Source of the DNA: Anaerocolumna jejuensis DSM 15929
GTDB lineage: Bacteria; Bacillota; Clostridia; Lachnospirales; Lachnospiraceae
Length of the DNA: 64,000 nucleotides
NCBI RefSeq assembly: GCF_900142215.1
Contig: NZ_FRAC01000018.1
Coordinates: 1 to 64,000 of the forward strand
Direction: 5' to 3'
The translations under genes were made by a program, and so were the position numbers. This document shows, one piece after another, positions 40,288-48,961 of this stretch; the stretch's first letter is position 1; the number at the start of each line of letters is the position of its first letter. A model generated the notes under the pieces. It was given only the letters and a program-made list of their open reading frames with translations. It was not told the origin of the DNA and ran no database searches.

Positions 40288-40896
40288 TTGAAAAATGAAT
40301 TTGATTTCACAAAAATTACGACACCTATACTATTAGAACTTCTGCAGGATGAAATTACTTCACCAGAATGTTTTTTACAAGAGTGTAAATCATCTCTTCC
40401 AACCTTTCAAAGTACTATTGATAAAAAATTTCCACCTGACTTAATAAAATTTATATCAATGCCATTATGGGTGTACATAAATTTAAAAAATAAGCTAGGC
40501 GAAAAAAAAGCATTTGAAATAATGCGAATAGCATTACTTACAGGAGGACTCGCAAAACAAAGCATTTTATTTGATTCTGTCAACAAGCCAAGAACTTTTG
40601 AAAATTTTATTAAACAAGAACTACAAATTAATAAAACAGGAACAACTAAATGGAATGACTTAGAAGTAGTTTGTAAGGACGAAAATAAATTTGAAATAAA
40701 AATAACTAAATGCCTTTATCATGAACTAACAACTTCTTTACAAATTCCTGAAGCGACAAAATTAATCTGTCAAGTAGATAACGCAGTATTTAATTCTTAT
40801 TTGCCTGAAGAAATTACCTTTCATCGCGGTGGTATAAATAGACGTATTGCAGATGGATGCAATGAGTGTCACTTTGTTTGGGAATATACAAATTAA
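40288..40896 (+). CDS. L-2-amino-thiazoline-4-carboxylic acid hydrolase-like protein
   Basis: A 202-aa soluble protein. The C-terminal half (KITKCLYHELTTSLQIPEAT, CQVDNAVFNSYLP, and CNECHFVWEY) matches the ATC hydrolase-like family (PF14196 type), named for an enzyme that opens aminothiazoline carboxylate to carbamoylcysteine. Many members lie beside regulators and have no tested role, so this function is a family label only. It starts with TTG at 40288 after ATGGAGG. It follows the MarR gene and shares its operator half-site, suggesting a regulator-target pair. Confidence 0.82.
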   Translation: MKNEFDFTKITTPILLELLQDEITSPECFLQECKSSLPTFQSTIDKKFPPDLIKFISMPLWVYINLKNKLGEKKAFEIMRIALLTGGLAKQSILFDSVNKPRTFENFIKQELQINKTGTTKWNDLEVVCKDENKFEIKITKCLYHELTTSLQIPEATKLICQVDNAVFNSYLPEEITFHRGGINRRIADGCNECHFVWEYTN

Positions 40897-40980
40897 AGAA
40901 GATACTTATTAGGTGAATATTTCAGTTCAATACTCATAAAGATGTTGTCCAAAGTAAGGGCATATATTTTAATACTAAAA

Positions 40981-41029
40981 ATAGACAAAGTCCCCGGATT
41001 CCTGAATCGTTTCCGTGGACTTTGTCTAT
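40981..41029. terminator. Bidirectional terminator between ATC-hydrolase-like and GH5 genes
   Basis: ATAGACAAAGTCC and GGACTTTGTCTAT form a 13-bp stem. On the minus strand a T-run follows (CTATTTTTAG), so it mainly ends the cellulase transcript. Confidence 0.75.
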
Positions 41030-41088
41030 TGTCTTAACCCGTCACAGTTGTGGCGTTTTTAAAGTTATTATTAAGCTGTATTTGAATA

Positions 41089-43056
41089 TTACGGCTCTAT
41101 CCCCCACATCAGATTACCGGATTGGTAAGCCGTGATTTTAGTCCAGTCAATATAAGTGGTTGATGCCGAATTGAAGGAATAGTCTCCTGTCTGTGTATAA
41201 TTACTCCAATCTGTTTTGTTTATTCTGGTCTGAATTTCTATACTCTGGCCTGCTGCAAGACTGCCTGCTCCGCTGCTAAAACTGATTTCCAGATAATGAT
41301 CTGCGCCTGTTTTGACTGCGGGCATTTTTACAAATGAACCGGTAATATTGCTGGCACCGACTGTAGACCAATCACAGGTAAAGCTCTGCTCCTTTTCACT
41401 ATCAATCGTATAATAATAGCGTATTTTTACTTTTGACAGTTGGATTGGTGCAGTACCTGTATTTACCAGCTTCAGTTTGGGATTAAGTGCATTGACGGCA
41501 GCGGCGGTGCTTCCATTAAATTCCTGAATCTTAAGGCTACCTGACTGGTCCGAGGAATCAATTATATTCGCAGTCATAACAGCATCCTTACCTGCACTGA
41601 AGTTAAAAGTAAGAGTCATTAAACCGATGGGTTGCTTTGCCAGGTAACTCTTTAAAATAGTTGCGGTTGAACCTGACACCGTATAATCAGTCCCTGCTTT
41701 CAATGCTGCTGTTCCATTTTTAATTGCTCCCAGCGTATTGCCTTTCAGTGTCATGGTTACGGCTATATCTGCCTGTCCGGAAGTACTTTTGTCAAAAGTG
41801 GTTTCCGTTGGAGAAATTGTGGAATCGGGTGGAATAACCGTGTTCAAGCCTTCCAGTATAGCATTTATGATTCCCTGTTGTGTTACGGTCAGGGCAGATC
41901 TGTCAAACAGTCCAAAACCATTCGAGCCATTATATCCATTATCCCAGATAACAGGTACGGCGCCATAATTCTTGCAATATGCGCTTAATGCTTTTGCAAA
42001 AGCCCGGCGGTAAACAGTATTGGTTGAATCCGCACCGGTTTTATCTATCGCCCCACATTCCCCAATAACCACAGGATATCCTTGTTTAACAAACTTATCG
42101 TTCATTAACTTGATTTGCGATTCCATATAGTCTTCCTGGCCCCAGGTTGATACTCTGGAAGCGTTCGTGGCTGTTGCTCCCCATTGGGTTACCTGGCTGG
42201 AAGTATCTCCGCAGAAATCCCAGGGTGAGTAATAGTGGGCTGATATCATTATTCTCTTTTCCGCACTTGGAATTGTAGAGGACCTGTAGGTATCCGAAGG
42301 TATTACAAAACCATAATTACCTGCCGTGTAATCAATGTTTGTATTCCAGCCCGGAACCAGCAGCCATCTTGCGCTGTTGTTCCCGCCGGTTTGCCTGACC
42401 GTATCAACAAAAATCTGATTATAGGCATTCAGGTTTGAATAGTATGTAGTGTTAGGAGTCCCATAAGTACCATCAAATTCTTCATTCATTGATTCAAAGA
42501 TCAAATGCTCATCGTAATTTGCAAATGTATTGGCAATCTGCTGCCATACTTTCTGGTATTTTGCTTTAATCGCTGTCTGGTCGCTGGAATCGCACAGAAG
42601 CCATCCGCCCGTAATTGTATGATAGCCGTCCCCATGCATGTTGATAATTACATACATACCCTGGTTATATGCATAATCGACAACTTCTTTGACTCTGGCA
42701 AGCCATGCCGCATCAATGGTGTAATTCGGCCCGCTCCCGATTTTACTTAAATAGGAAACAGGAATGCGGATTGAGTGAAAACCGGCTGCTTTTACTTTTT
42801 GAATGAGAGCTGGTGTAATTGTGGGATTCCCCCAGGCTGTTTCACTGGGTGTGCCGTCTGTAGCGGCTTCCAGTTGATTTCCTAAATTCCAGCCTGCACC
42901 CATTTCAGAAACAAGTTGTGTAGCGTTTAATTGTGTGAAATCAGATGTTATTGCAGATGCTGCCTGTGCTTCCGAACTTGAGCAGGGAATGAAGGTCGTA
43001 AATATAAAAACGAAAGCTAATAAAAAACATAGAATTGACTTAACTTTTGACAACAT
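41089..43056 (-). CDS. Secreted GH5 endoglucanase with X2 and CBM3 modules
   Basis: Extracellular cellulase of 655 aa. Signal peptide residues 1-33 (hydrophobic LCFLLAFVFIFTTFIP, then AQAASA). GH5 catalytic domain about 35-385: GAGWNLGNQLEA, IRIPVSY, the acid/base Glu in FESMNEEF and nucleophile Glu in PVVIGECGA. About 395-490 is an X2-type (DUF291) immunoglobulin-like module (FDKSTSGQADIAVTM). About 495-655 is a family-3 cellulose-binding module ending in DWTKITAYQ. It hydrolyses cellulose or related glucans, and the products fit the cellobiose PTS at 33-37 kb. The ATG at 43056 follows GGAGGGTT; the longer frame lacks a ribosome site. The 43057-43360 gap shows only a small GCGAGC-T-GCTCGC palindrome. 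Confidence 0.94.
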   Translation of the reverse strand: MLSKVKSILCFLLAFVFIFTTFIPCSSSEAQAASAITSDFTQLNATQLVSEMGAGWNLGNQLEAATDGTPSETAWGNPTITPALIQKVKAAGFHSIRIPVSYLSKIGSGPNYTIDAAWLARVKEVVDYAYNQGMYVIINMHGDGYHTITGGWLLCDSSDQTAIKAKYQKVWQQIANTFANYDEHLIFESMNEEFDGTYGTPNTTYYSNLNAYNQIFVDTVRQTGGNNSARWLLVPGWNTNIDYTAGNYGFVIPSDTYRSSTIPSAEKRIMISAHYYSPWDFCGDTSSQVTQWGATATNASRVSTWGQEDYMESQIKLMNDKFVKQGYPVVIGECGAIDKTGADSTNTVYRRAFAKALSAYCKNYGAVPVIWDNGYNGSNGFGLFDRSALTVTQQGIINAILEGLNTVIPPDSTISPTETTFDKSTSGQADIAVTMTLKGNTLGAIKNGTAALKAGTDYTVSGSTATILKSYLAKQPIGLMTLTFNFSAGKDAVMTANIIDSSDQSGSLKIQEFNGSTAAAVNALNPKLKLVNTGTAPIQLSKVKIRYYYTIDSEKEQSFTCDWSTVGASNITGSFVKMPAVKTGADHYLEISFSSGAGSLAAGQSIEIQTRINKTDWSNYTQTGDYSFNSASTTYIDWTKITAYQSGNLMWGIEP

Positions 43057-43360
43057 ATAAACCCTCCTTATTATTTTGTTACAGCCCATTGGCATTTCAA
43101 TGCCTTCCATAGTTCTTTTACGTCTCACCTATAATGAATTATTCGAGTAAGTAAAATTCTGTAACCAAGAAGCCGACAATGCTGATTATACTTATTAAAC
43201 TTTACACATCTTTTTCACCTCCACTTACTTATTTTTTATCCCATCAAACAAAATAACTGTGTAACAGGCTAGAGCCTCAGCAAAGCATACTTGTCCATCA
43301 GCGAGCTGCTCGCCATATAGTCAGGTATCATTCTCCGGACCTTGGGGAAAGGCGGTTTTC

Positions 43361-43813
43361 TTACTCTATAGGTGTGCCTGCAACTTCATAACTCCCCGTA
43401 TGGTTTGATATCTTAAGAACTATACTATACTGTCCTGTTTCTTTTAAGGAAACAACTTGATTATATTCCCCTTTTGTACATTCTGTAAGATCAAGTACAT
43501 AAGTATCAGTATCACGATTTTTAACCCCTATACTTAGTTTTCCTGAGCTTGTGGATACGTTTATTTCAAGACTTGTTGGTTCGTCTATATCAAAATCGTG
43601 TCGCAGCAATGACGACGTTCGCATTTCTGTTGTTTGATATAAATGTGCGGGCAAGTCTACTACATCCTCTTTTATGCTTTCATCTGCTGCAGGCGATATA
43701 TCGTCTTGCTCTTGACTTGATGCAGAAGAATCAACACCGTTATTTTCTGTAGAACAACTAACAAATAAAGTTAAAACAAATAACAAGCTAAATAAAACAG
43801 TAACTTTTTTCAT
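43361..43813 (-). CDS. Small lipoprotein of unknown function
   Basis: A 150-aa exported lipoprotein. The signal peptide ends in lipobox FVSC with Cys at residue 20. An acidic, Ser-rich linker (about 21-50) is followed by a beta-rich domain (residues 60-145) with short alternating strands: LEINVSTSSGKLSIGVKNRD and TGQYSIVLKISNHTGSYEV. This looks like a small beta-sandwich. No family is recognised. It is monocistronic and divergent from the GPP34 gene. Confidence 0.78.
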   Translation of the reverse strand: MKKVTVLFSLLFVLTLFVSCSTENNGVDSSASSQEQDDISPAADESIKEDVVDLPAHLYQTTEMRTSSLLRHDFDIDEPTSLEINVSTSSGKLSIGVKNRDTDTYVLDLTECTKGEYNQVVSLKETGQYSIVLKISNHTGSYEVAGTPIE

Positions 43814-44069
43814 AACCTAATCACCTTTCATATTCTGTGAAGACACTAACCGTTTCTTCCTGATTAGAAGTTCGCCTTATATTACGAAAGCATACTTCCA
43901 ATAAATTCCTCCCATTTATTTTACCACAAAAACTAAAATTTGTAAATTTTGTTTCTTCCTGCGCTTGGTAAAGCAGGCTGGTGTCATAGGCACTGTCAAC
44001 ACCTCAAACTTTGCCTGGAGTCCCCTGCCTCCATATTCTGTGGCTTTTTGGGAGACCTTTAAAACTATA

Positions 44070-44097
44070 TTGACAAAAGATCAACATATGCTATACT
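44070..44097 (+). promoter_or_regulatory. Promoter of the GPP34-MerR operon with AAGTAGT direct repeats
   Basis: TTGACA (44070-44075), 16-bp spacer, TATACT (44092-44097). Three direct repeats of TAAGTAG/TAAGTAA follow at about 44104-44126 in the leader. The 43814-44157 gap contains no gene. Confidence 0.55.
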
Positions 44098-44157
44098 TAA
44101 ATCATAAGTAGTAAGTAGTAAGTAACTTTCAAATTTTAAATACGAGGAGAAAACACA

Positions 44158-44817
44158 ATGAAAAATCTATCCTTTACGCAAGAGTTTTTTCTATGTGCTC
44201 TGAAACCACAGGGCAGTACAACATTAACGCACTCAACCGAAAGTTCAACCTGTCTTCTGGCTGGTGGTCTTCTGGAATTACTGATGGACGGATATATTTC
44301 CATTGACAATAAAAAAGTGTTTGTCAATAAGGAATTGTCATCTGATAAAATGTATTTGGCACCTATATACGAATTAATCAAGAAAAATAAACCGATGAAA
44401 ATCGAAACAATCGCCGAAAAATTCGCTTTTGATTTTAAACGGCCAGATGAATTGTTCCAATCAGTTGGCTGCTCCATTGTTGAGGATGGGCATGTTGCTG
44501 AAGAAAGTAATCAAGGATTATTCAAAAACAAAGTACGCTTTTTACCAAATGAAAGTGAAGTAACAAAAGTTGTGGAAAAACTGCGGGCGGAATTCTTAGA
44601 AGAAGGCAATGTTTCTGATGAAGTGATTGTCTTAAGCGCGTTGTTAAACAAAAGCGGGTTAATAAAAAAGTATTTTTCAAAATATGAGATACAAAAGCTA
44701 AATGACCGTTTAAAGGAAATCAATCAGAGCGAAGCTGGCGTTTTAATCAAGAAGATGGTGGATTATATTGATACATGGATTGTTATACTCAGCACATCCG
44801 GCGGCGGGGTGAGCTAA
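44158..44817 (+). CDS. GPP34/GOLPH3-like domain protein
   Basis: A 219-aa soluble protein. The N-terminal half (LSFTQEFFLCALKPQGSTT, LLAGGLLELLMDGYISIDNKK) matches the GPP34 family, whose eukaryotic member GOLPH3 binds phosphatidylinositol-4-phosphate. Bacterial copies are common in Actinobacteria and Firmicutes with no settled role, possibly membrane association. The second half is helical (EFLEEGNVSDEVIVLSALLNKSG). The ATG follows GAGGAG. It directly abuts the MerR gene (stop and next start adjacent), so the two are co-expressed. Confidence 0.82.
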   Translation: MKNLSFTQEFFLCALKPQGSTTLTHSTESSTCLLAGGLLELLMDGYISIDNKKVFVNKELSSDKMYLAPIYELIKKNKPMKIETIAEKFAFDFKRPDELFQSVGCSIVEDGHVAEESNQGLFKNKVRFLPNESEVTKVVEKLRAEFLEEGNVSDEVIVLSALLNKSGLIKKYFSKYEIQKLNDRLKEINQSEAGVLIKKMVDYIDTWIVILSTSGGGVS

Positions 44818-45078
44818 TTGTCAAGGCAAAGATCCATGGAAGTAATAGAAAATGCCGAATATATTACAATTGGGGAATTGGTTCGTTTAACGGGTGTTCG
44901 ATACAGTACCTTGAAATTTTACACAGAGGAAGGTATGCTTCATTTTGAACAGGCAGAGGAGAACCTGACAAGACGATATAGAAGAGCTGATACTTTGGAG
45001 AGAATTCTTTTGATAAAAAAACTAAAGGAGGATGGATTATCAATTCCTCAAATAAAAGAAGAACTACAAAAAACTTAA
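44818..45078 (+). CDS. Short MerR-type DNA-binding protein
   Basis: An 86-aa protein that consists of the MerR winged helix only: YITIGELVRLTGVRYSTLKF, YTEEGMLHFEQAEE, RRYRRADTLERILLIKKLKE. It lacks an effector domain, and the last helix is too short for the usual dimer coiled coil. The start is probably TTG at 44818 with GGGGTGA upstream; ATG at 44836 is the alternative. It immediately follows the GPP34 gene, suggesting that the GPP34-like protein may supply the sensory or membrane-linked part. Confidence 0.8.
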   Translation: MSRQRSMEVIENAEYITIGELVRLTGVRYSTLKFYTEEGMLHFEQAEENLTRRYRRADTLERILLIKKLKEDGLSIPQIKEELQKT

Positions 45079-45194
45079 TTACTGTAAGAGCGGCTTCGGT
45101 CGCTCTTTTCTTTTATCCAGAATTAAAATTGATTATGATAAAACACACCCGCATTGGAAGTTGCCATACAAATGGTGGTGCTACTGATAGCTCA

Positions 45195-45425
45195 TCAATG
45201 CCCATACTCATGAGTATATTCCTCAAGATCATCCATAACATACTCAAGATGCGGGCCGACCATTATTAGGTCAACATCCTCTATATAGTTATCAATTTCA
45301 GAATCACTTCTTGCCTGTACATCCATCCCTATTCCTTTTTCTTTCGCAGCCTTTCTAATATTAGCTGCCATAAATCCGCTGGAAGCGCCTGAACCACATA
45401 CCAAAAGTACTCTTAAGTTTTTCAT
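45195..45425 (-). CDS. Orphan, C-terminally short PTS IIB-like protein
   Basis: A 76-aa protein resembling Lac/Cel-type PTS IIB. LRVLLVCGSGASSGFMAANI carries the phospho-Cys, and VDLIMVGPHLEYVMDDLEEY matches the LGPQVRY block. It stops about 25 residues early, before the usual VAVID..YG segment, and no IIA or IIC is adjacent. It is either a truncated remnant or a minimal regulatory IIB. The start follows AGGAGGAACTG-type sequence. Confidence 0.7.
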   Translation of the reverse strand: MKNLRVLLVCGSGASSGFMAANIRKAAKEKGIGMDVQARSDSEIDNYIEDVDLIMVGPHLEYVMDDLEEYTHEYGH

Positions 45426-45535
45426 TTCTCAGTTCCTCCTTTTTTTATTTAACTACATTATATCGAACAGTCTTTTCAATTTCGAATAAACATTTGCACC
45501 TTAACTGTGCAACTATTTACTTTGCAGAAATAAAA

Positions 45536-45570
45536 AATTGGGAAGTCCTATAAAATAAGACTTCCCAATT
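45536..45570 (-). terminator. Terminator of the GyrI-AraC operon
   Basis: AATTGGGAAGTC and GACTTCCCAATT form a 12-bp stem. On the minus strand a T-rich run follows. It lies 60 bp after the GyrI-like gene. Confidence 0.75.
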
Positions 45571-45576
45571 ATTTAA

Positions 45577-45606
45577 ATCGAAGTACGCGGCGGGATTCGA
45601 ACAAAT
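45577..45606 (-). other. Possible tRNA 3'-end fragment
   Basis: Minus-strand GGATTTGTTCGAATCCCGCC resembles a tRNA T-arm (GTTCGAATC) with an acceptor-like tail. No anticodon or D-arm lies upstream; that side is the GyrI-like gene. Could be a relic of integration at a tRNA or a simple hairpin (GGGATT/AATCCC). Confidence 0.25.
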
Positions 45607-45630
45607 CCCTGCGCACAAAATTGCTTAAAT

Positions 45631-46104
45631 CTACTTTATTACTGGCAGCCAAAACTCAACAATCTCACTGTCACGCACCGGGTAAACTTCTAATTCAGGT
45701 GCTTTTGCGTGTATATAACCTGATGATGGCAGCCATTCTTTAAAGGCGTACATTTCAGCCTCAAACAAAGCTTGACTGACGTCGCCTTTACTTTCGAAAA
45801 TTGCCCATATTGATGCAGGTATTGTAAATGTTTCGAAATTTTTATTGTCATTTCCTGCATATTCTGTGGCAATATAAAAATAAAAATCTCTGTTATTAGG
45901 GTCATTTTCAACTCTGGATACACCAAAAATAAGACTTTTGGTGAGCTCTCCAAGGTTTTGACTGCCGAGTGATTTTAAAGCTGATATCGTACCATCTTCA
46001 TGGCATTTGCTCCAAAAATTATGGAAATCCTCTACTTTAGAAATCCATGTTTTTATGCCGGTTACATCAAATGCCGGTTTATTTTCTAATCTTACCGTAA
46101 CCAC
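45631..46104 (-). CDS. GyrI-like effector-binding domain protein
   Basis: A 157-aa soluble protein consisting of one GyrI-like (AraC_E_bind) small-molecule-binding domain. VTVRLENKPAFDVTGIKTWI at the N-terminus, IPASIWAIFESKGDVSQALF in the middle and YPVRDSEIVEFWLPVIK at the end fit the family. The start is GTG at 46104, whose G is also the last base of the upstream AraC gene's TAG stop. This tight coupling with a second GyrI-domain protein suggests both sense the same ligand; the ligand is unknown. Confidence 0.85.
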   Translation of the reverse strand: MVTVRLENKPAFDVTGIKTWISKVEDFHNFWSKCHEDGTISALKSLGSQNLGELTKSLIFGVSRVENDPNNRDFYFYIATEYAGNDNKNFETFTIPASIWAIFESKGDVSQALFEAEMYAFKEWLPSSGYIHAKAPELEVYPVRDSEIVEFWLPVIK

Positions 46105-47000
46105 TAGATTTCCTCCTTATTTGGCATGACCCGTATCCAAATTTCACTGTAATATTTATCCTTACACTTATAAGTTAATTCCAACTCATAATTTTCTACT
46201 TTGGTATAATTAGCTGTGGGGAGCCAATCCGTATAGATACGTTTAATAAGGCCTGTAAGAGCATTGCTTGTTTCTTCTACAGTGTGAAGCTCACTCTTGA
46301 ATATTGCCCAGGTTGCAGATGGTATATCAACCTCAGTATAACCTTCGGCACTACTTCTTTCTGTTTTGAAAGCGAATATCATATAAGGAATGGTATCATT
46401 ATTGGTTGTGCGATAACAGTCAATCGCATTGATAAGGTTAAGTCCTTCGTCAGGAACAGGTAAATTTGTTGATTGCATCAATTTGTCAAGTAGACCGTTG
46501 GATACAATTTCCATCCAAAAGTTCGGCACCTCTTTCCAATTACTCCCGTTTTCTGTGCTAATAATACGCTCAATTCCATAAATGGCGAAGCTGTCTTTTT
46601 GCTCAATTCTGTAATTCATTGGAGCATCTCCTTTTAATGTTAGATGAAAAGAGATACGCGGATAAGCTTTTAATGAAGTTCCGGTTTGCCGTGCTGCTGA
46701 TGGTGAAACGCCATGTAGAGAATTAAAGGCTCGGGTAAACGCTTCCGGCGATTCATAATTATATTTTGCAGCAAGGTCAACTATTTTTATATTGCTGTTC
46801 TGAAGCTCAAACGCAGCGAGTGTGAGTCGTCTGTGCCTAATATACTCAGACAGGGACATATCACAAATAATTGAGAACATCCTTTGAAAAGTTGTTATAG
46901 AATAGCATGAGATTTCTGCTATTTTATTCAAGTTAATATCATTATCAAGATTTTTTTCAATATAGTCTATAACATTATTCATTTTTTCAAGCCAACTCAA
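46104..47000 (-). CDS. AraC family regulator with GyrI-like ligand domain
   Basis: A 298-aa regulator of the MarA/Rob type. N-terminal AraC DNA-binding domain, residues 5-105: INLNKIAEISCYSITTFQRM and IVDLAAKYNYESPEAFTRAF are the two helix-turn-helix units. The C-terminal GyrI-like domain is about 140-295 (FAIYGIERIISTENGSNWKE, VDIPSATWAIFKSELHTVEE). The start TTG at 47000 has GGAGGG at proper spacing. It overlaps the GyrI gene by one base. Likely senses a cationic or drug-like molecule, as in Rob/BmrR-type domains. Confidence 0.9.
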   Translation of the reverse strand: MSWLEKMNNVIDYIEKNLDNDINLNKIAEISCYSITTFQRMFSIICDMSLSEYIRHRRLTLAAFELQNSNIKIVDLAAKYNYESPEAFTRAFNSLHGVSPSAARQTGTSLKAYPRISFHLTLKGDAPMNYRIEQKDSFAIYGIERIISTENGSNWKEVPNFWMEIVSNGLLDKLMQSTNLPVPDEGLNLINAIDCYRTTNNDTIPYMIFAFKTERSSAEGYTEVDIPSATWAIFKSELHTVEETSNALTGLIKRIYTDWLPTANYTKVENYELELTYKCKDKYYSEIWIRVMPNKEEI

Positions 47001-47209
47001 TATATCCCTCCTCTCAAACTAACTCTAACATGCAAAGCAGAAAATTACCTTGCATTTTCTGTTACGATAATGCAAGGCTGTATGTCGTTATAGTATATAA
47101 ATAGTCCTAATTTCAAGTCGATAAGTATAACACTTTAATTTACTATATTATACTTTTAAGGATATGGAAAGTCAATCTGAGAGCGATAATTCTCAGGGCA
47201 ATCTACTAC

Positions 47210-47905
47210 TTACCAATCTTTAAATGAATTCCGTCTATTATATCTATTCGATGTATTTCTTGCTAAATTTCCTCCTTGAAATTTAACTGATATGTTTCCC
47301 AGCTTTGAAGTTATACATAATTTCTTGTCACCGTCTCCTTTGCACTCTGGAAAATTACATCTTCTGTTTTGGGTCTTGCAATAGATTGTATAATTTTCTT
47401 CTCGGTCATTAATGCAACAGTCAATGCTTCCATTTTGAGATGAAATATCAATTTTTTCTGTGGCTTTGATTGCAAGACAATTTATTTTTCCATGATTTCC
47501 TCGAATATCAATCACCTTGGTTTCCACGTTTTCCAAAATAATTTCACCGGTGTTGGAAGCAACCCCTATATTTCCATTTGTCTTAACATCGGTCAAATGT
47601 ATTTTTTCTTCGTTGCTTTGTAGTGTAATTATTCCCTGATAATTTTCCGGCACTTTAATCAGCAGCTGTGCGTCTCTTTTCAAATCAATCAAACGCAATG
47701 TTCCATATAAAGCAACAGCAGCATTGTCCGTAATGATTAGTTCATTGTTCCGTTGTTCTGCCGTTAAACTCCTTGTAGATGTATCAATCCAGCTTAATTC
47801 AAGCTTACCGCTTTGGCAGCTGACTACCCGGATTTTAAAGATTCTGCAGTTGATTTGTATTTTTTGAATATTGTCCAATTCGAATTCAGCAAATTTTAGT
47901 CCCAT
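47210..47905 (-). CDS. DUF4097-like beta-helix protein
   Basis: A 231-aa protein with the repeated short-strand pattern of the DUF4097 putative-adhesin family: NIGVASNTGEIILENVETKV, IDIRGNHGKINCLAIKATEK, IDISSQNGSIDCCI. No signal peptide, so it is probably cytoplasmic. The ATG at 47905 follows AGGTGG; the start at 47932 lacks a ribosome site. It overlaps the TMEM175-like gene by 20 bp, indicating coupled translation. DUF4097 proteins often accompany stress or membrane operons; function unknown. Confidence 0.78.
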   Translation of the reverse strand: MGLKFAEFELDNIQKIQINCRIFKIRVVSCQSGKLELSWIDTSTRSLTAEQRNNELIITDNAAVALYGTLRLIDLKRDAQLLIKVPENYQGIITLQSNEEKIHLTDVKTNGNIGVASNTGEIILENVETKVIDIRGNHGKINCLAIKATEKIDISSQNGSIDCCINDREENYTIYCKTQNRRCNFPECKGDGDKKLCITSKLGNISVKFQGGNLARNTSNRYNRRNSFKDW

Positions 47906-48758
47906 TATTGTTTCCACCTTTCTTTTTTTCATGATAGATACGTACGAAGGTATTACTTAATAAACAAGCAATTCCGCCAATTAGAAAAACAAAGTAACAG
48001 AGGAACGGATTTATCATCAAAACTGCTACTGATGCAGCAACTGTCGCAAATCCAATCGACAAAAAACAAATTGATTTATGAAAATCAATATTATTCCGAT
48101 TTTGTTTTTCGTAATACATATCTTGAACCGTTTGGGGTAATGACAGCATCAATTCCTGAAAGAGATTTTCTGATATTTCTTTATCATAGAGATATTTTTC
48201 TGCAAGATTCAATCTACTTTTAATTTCCTCAAATTTTGAATCATCCTGTTTATGCGTGGCAGGTATCATTTCCATAATCAATTTAACGTTTTCTATCTGT
48301 ACTTTTTTTTCGTTCATATTTTTCCTTTTTGTTAAGACCAACATGAAACACATAATAATCTCTATGAAGAAATAAGTGCTGATGTAAATGCATCTTAGTA
48401 AGGCGCTGTTATTATATTCCGCCATTAATTTAGTCAATATTGGAAAAATTGTTACAACAAACATAATAATAATATTTATTAATATATCTTCAGGTCCACC
48501 AAGTGATGAATAGGAGGAATATAACATTGTATGTATTATCCAAATACTGGCTAAGACGATATAACTGATTAGATATACTGTAATTTCGCTGAATAAGGTG
48601 CAAAGAACCCCAAAATCAAAATGCTGAACTTGTGGTATAACTATTTCTAATGCCATCATTGTCATGGCAATGGCAATAACAGCATCAAATAAGGTTTCAA
48701 TTCTTCTTTGATTATTTTCATTTATTGACTTTATTCTGCCGTTTAGATATTTTTCCAT
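47886..48758 (-). CDS. TMEM175-family potassium channel-like membrane protein
   Basis: A 290-aa membrane protein. The first helix region RRIETLFDAVIAIAMTMMAL fits the TMEM175 family signature (R-x5-DA-x-AI-x-MT-x3-LE), which lines a K+-selective pore. About six membrane segments: four in the first half, then a soluble helical insert (residues ~150-225) and two more at the end. The ATG at 48758 follows AGGGGTGAT. It is co-transcribed with the DUF4097 gene and divergent from a TetR gene. Channel activity is inferred from the family. Confidence 0.83.
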   Translation of the reverse strand: MEKYLNGRIKSINENNQRRIETLFDAVIAIAMTMMALEIVIPQVQHFDFGVLCTLFSEITVYLISYIVLASIWIIHTMLYSSYSSLGGPEDILINIIIMFVVTIFPILTKLMAEYNNSALLRCIYISTYFFIEIIMCFMLVLTKRKNMNEKKVQIENVKLIMEMIPATHKQDDSKFEEIKSRLNLAEKYLYDKEISENLFQELMLSLPQTVQDMYYEKQNRNNIDFHKSICFLSIGFATVAASVAVLMINPFLCYFVFLIGGIACLLSNTFVRIYHEKKKGGNNNGTKIC

Positions 48759-48961
48759 TTCATCACCCCTTTCTTTTCTGCTCACAATAAATACCCAACT
48801 TATGTTAGTTATCCAAAAATTGTTGTATATTTTCGATTTAATGATATAATACCCTATACTATCAATAGCTTCAATCAGCAATTATTAATCAAACAGTAGC
48901 TTAATCAACTTATATTTAAAAAGTGTTGTGTAAATCACCTTTGATATAAAGGAGGAATAAC

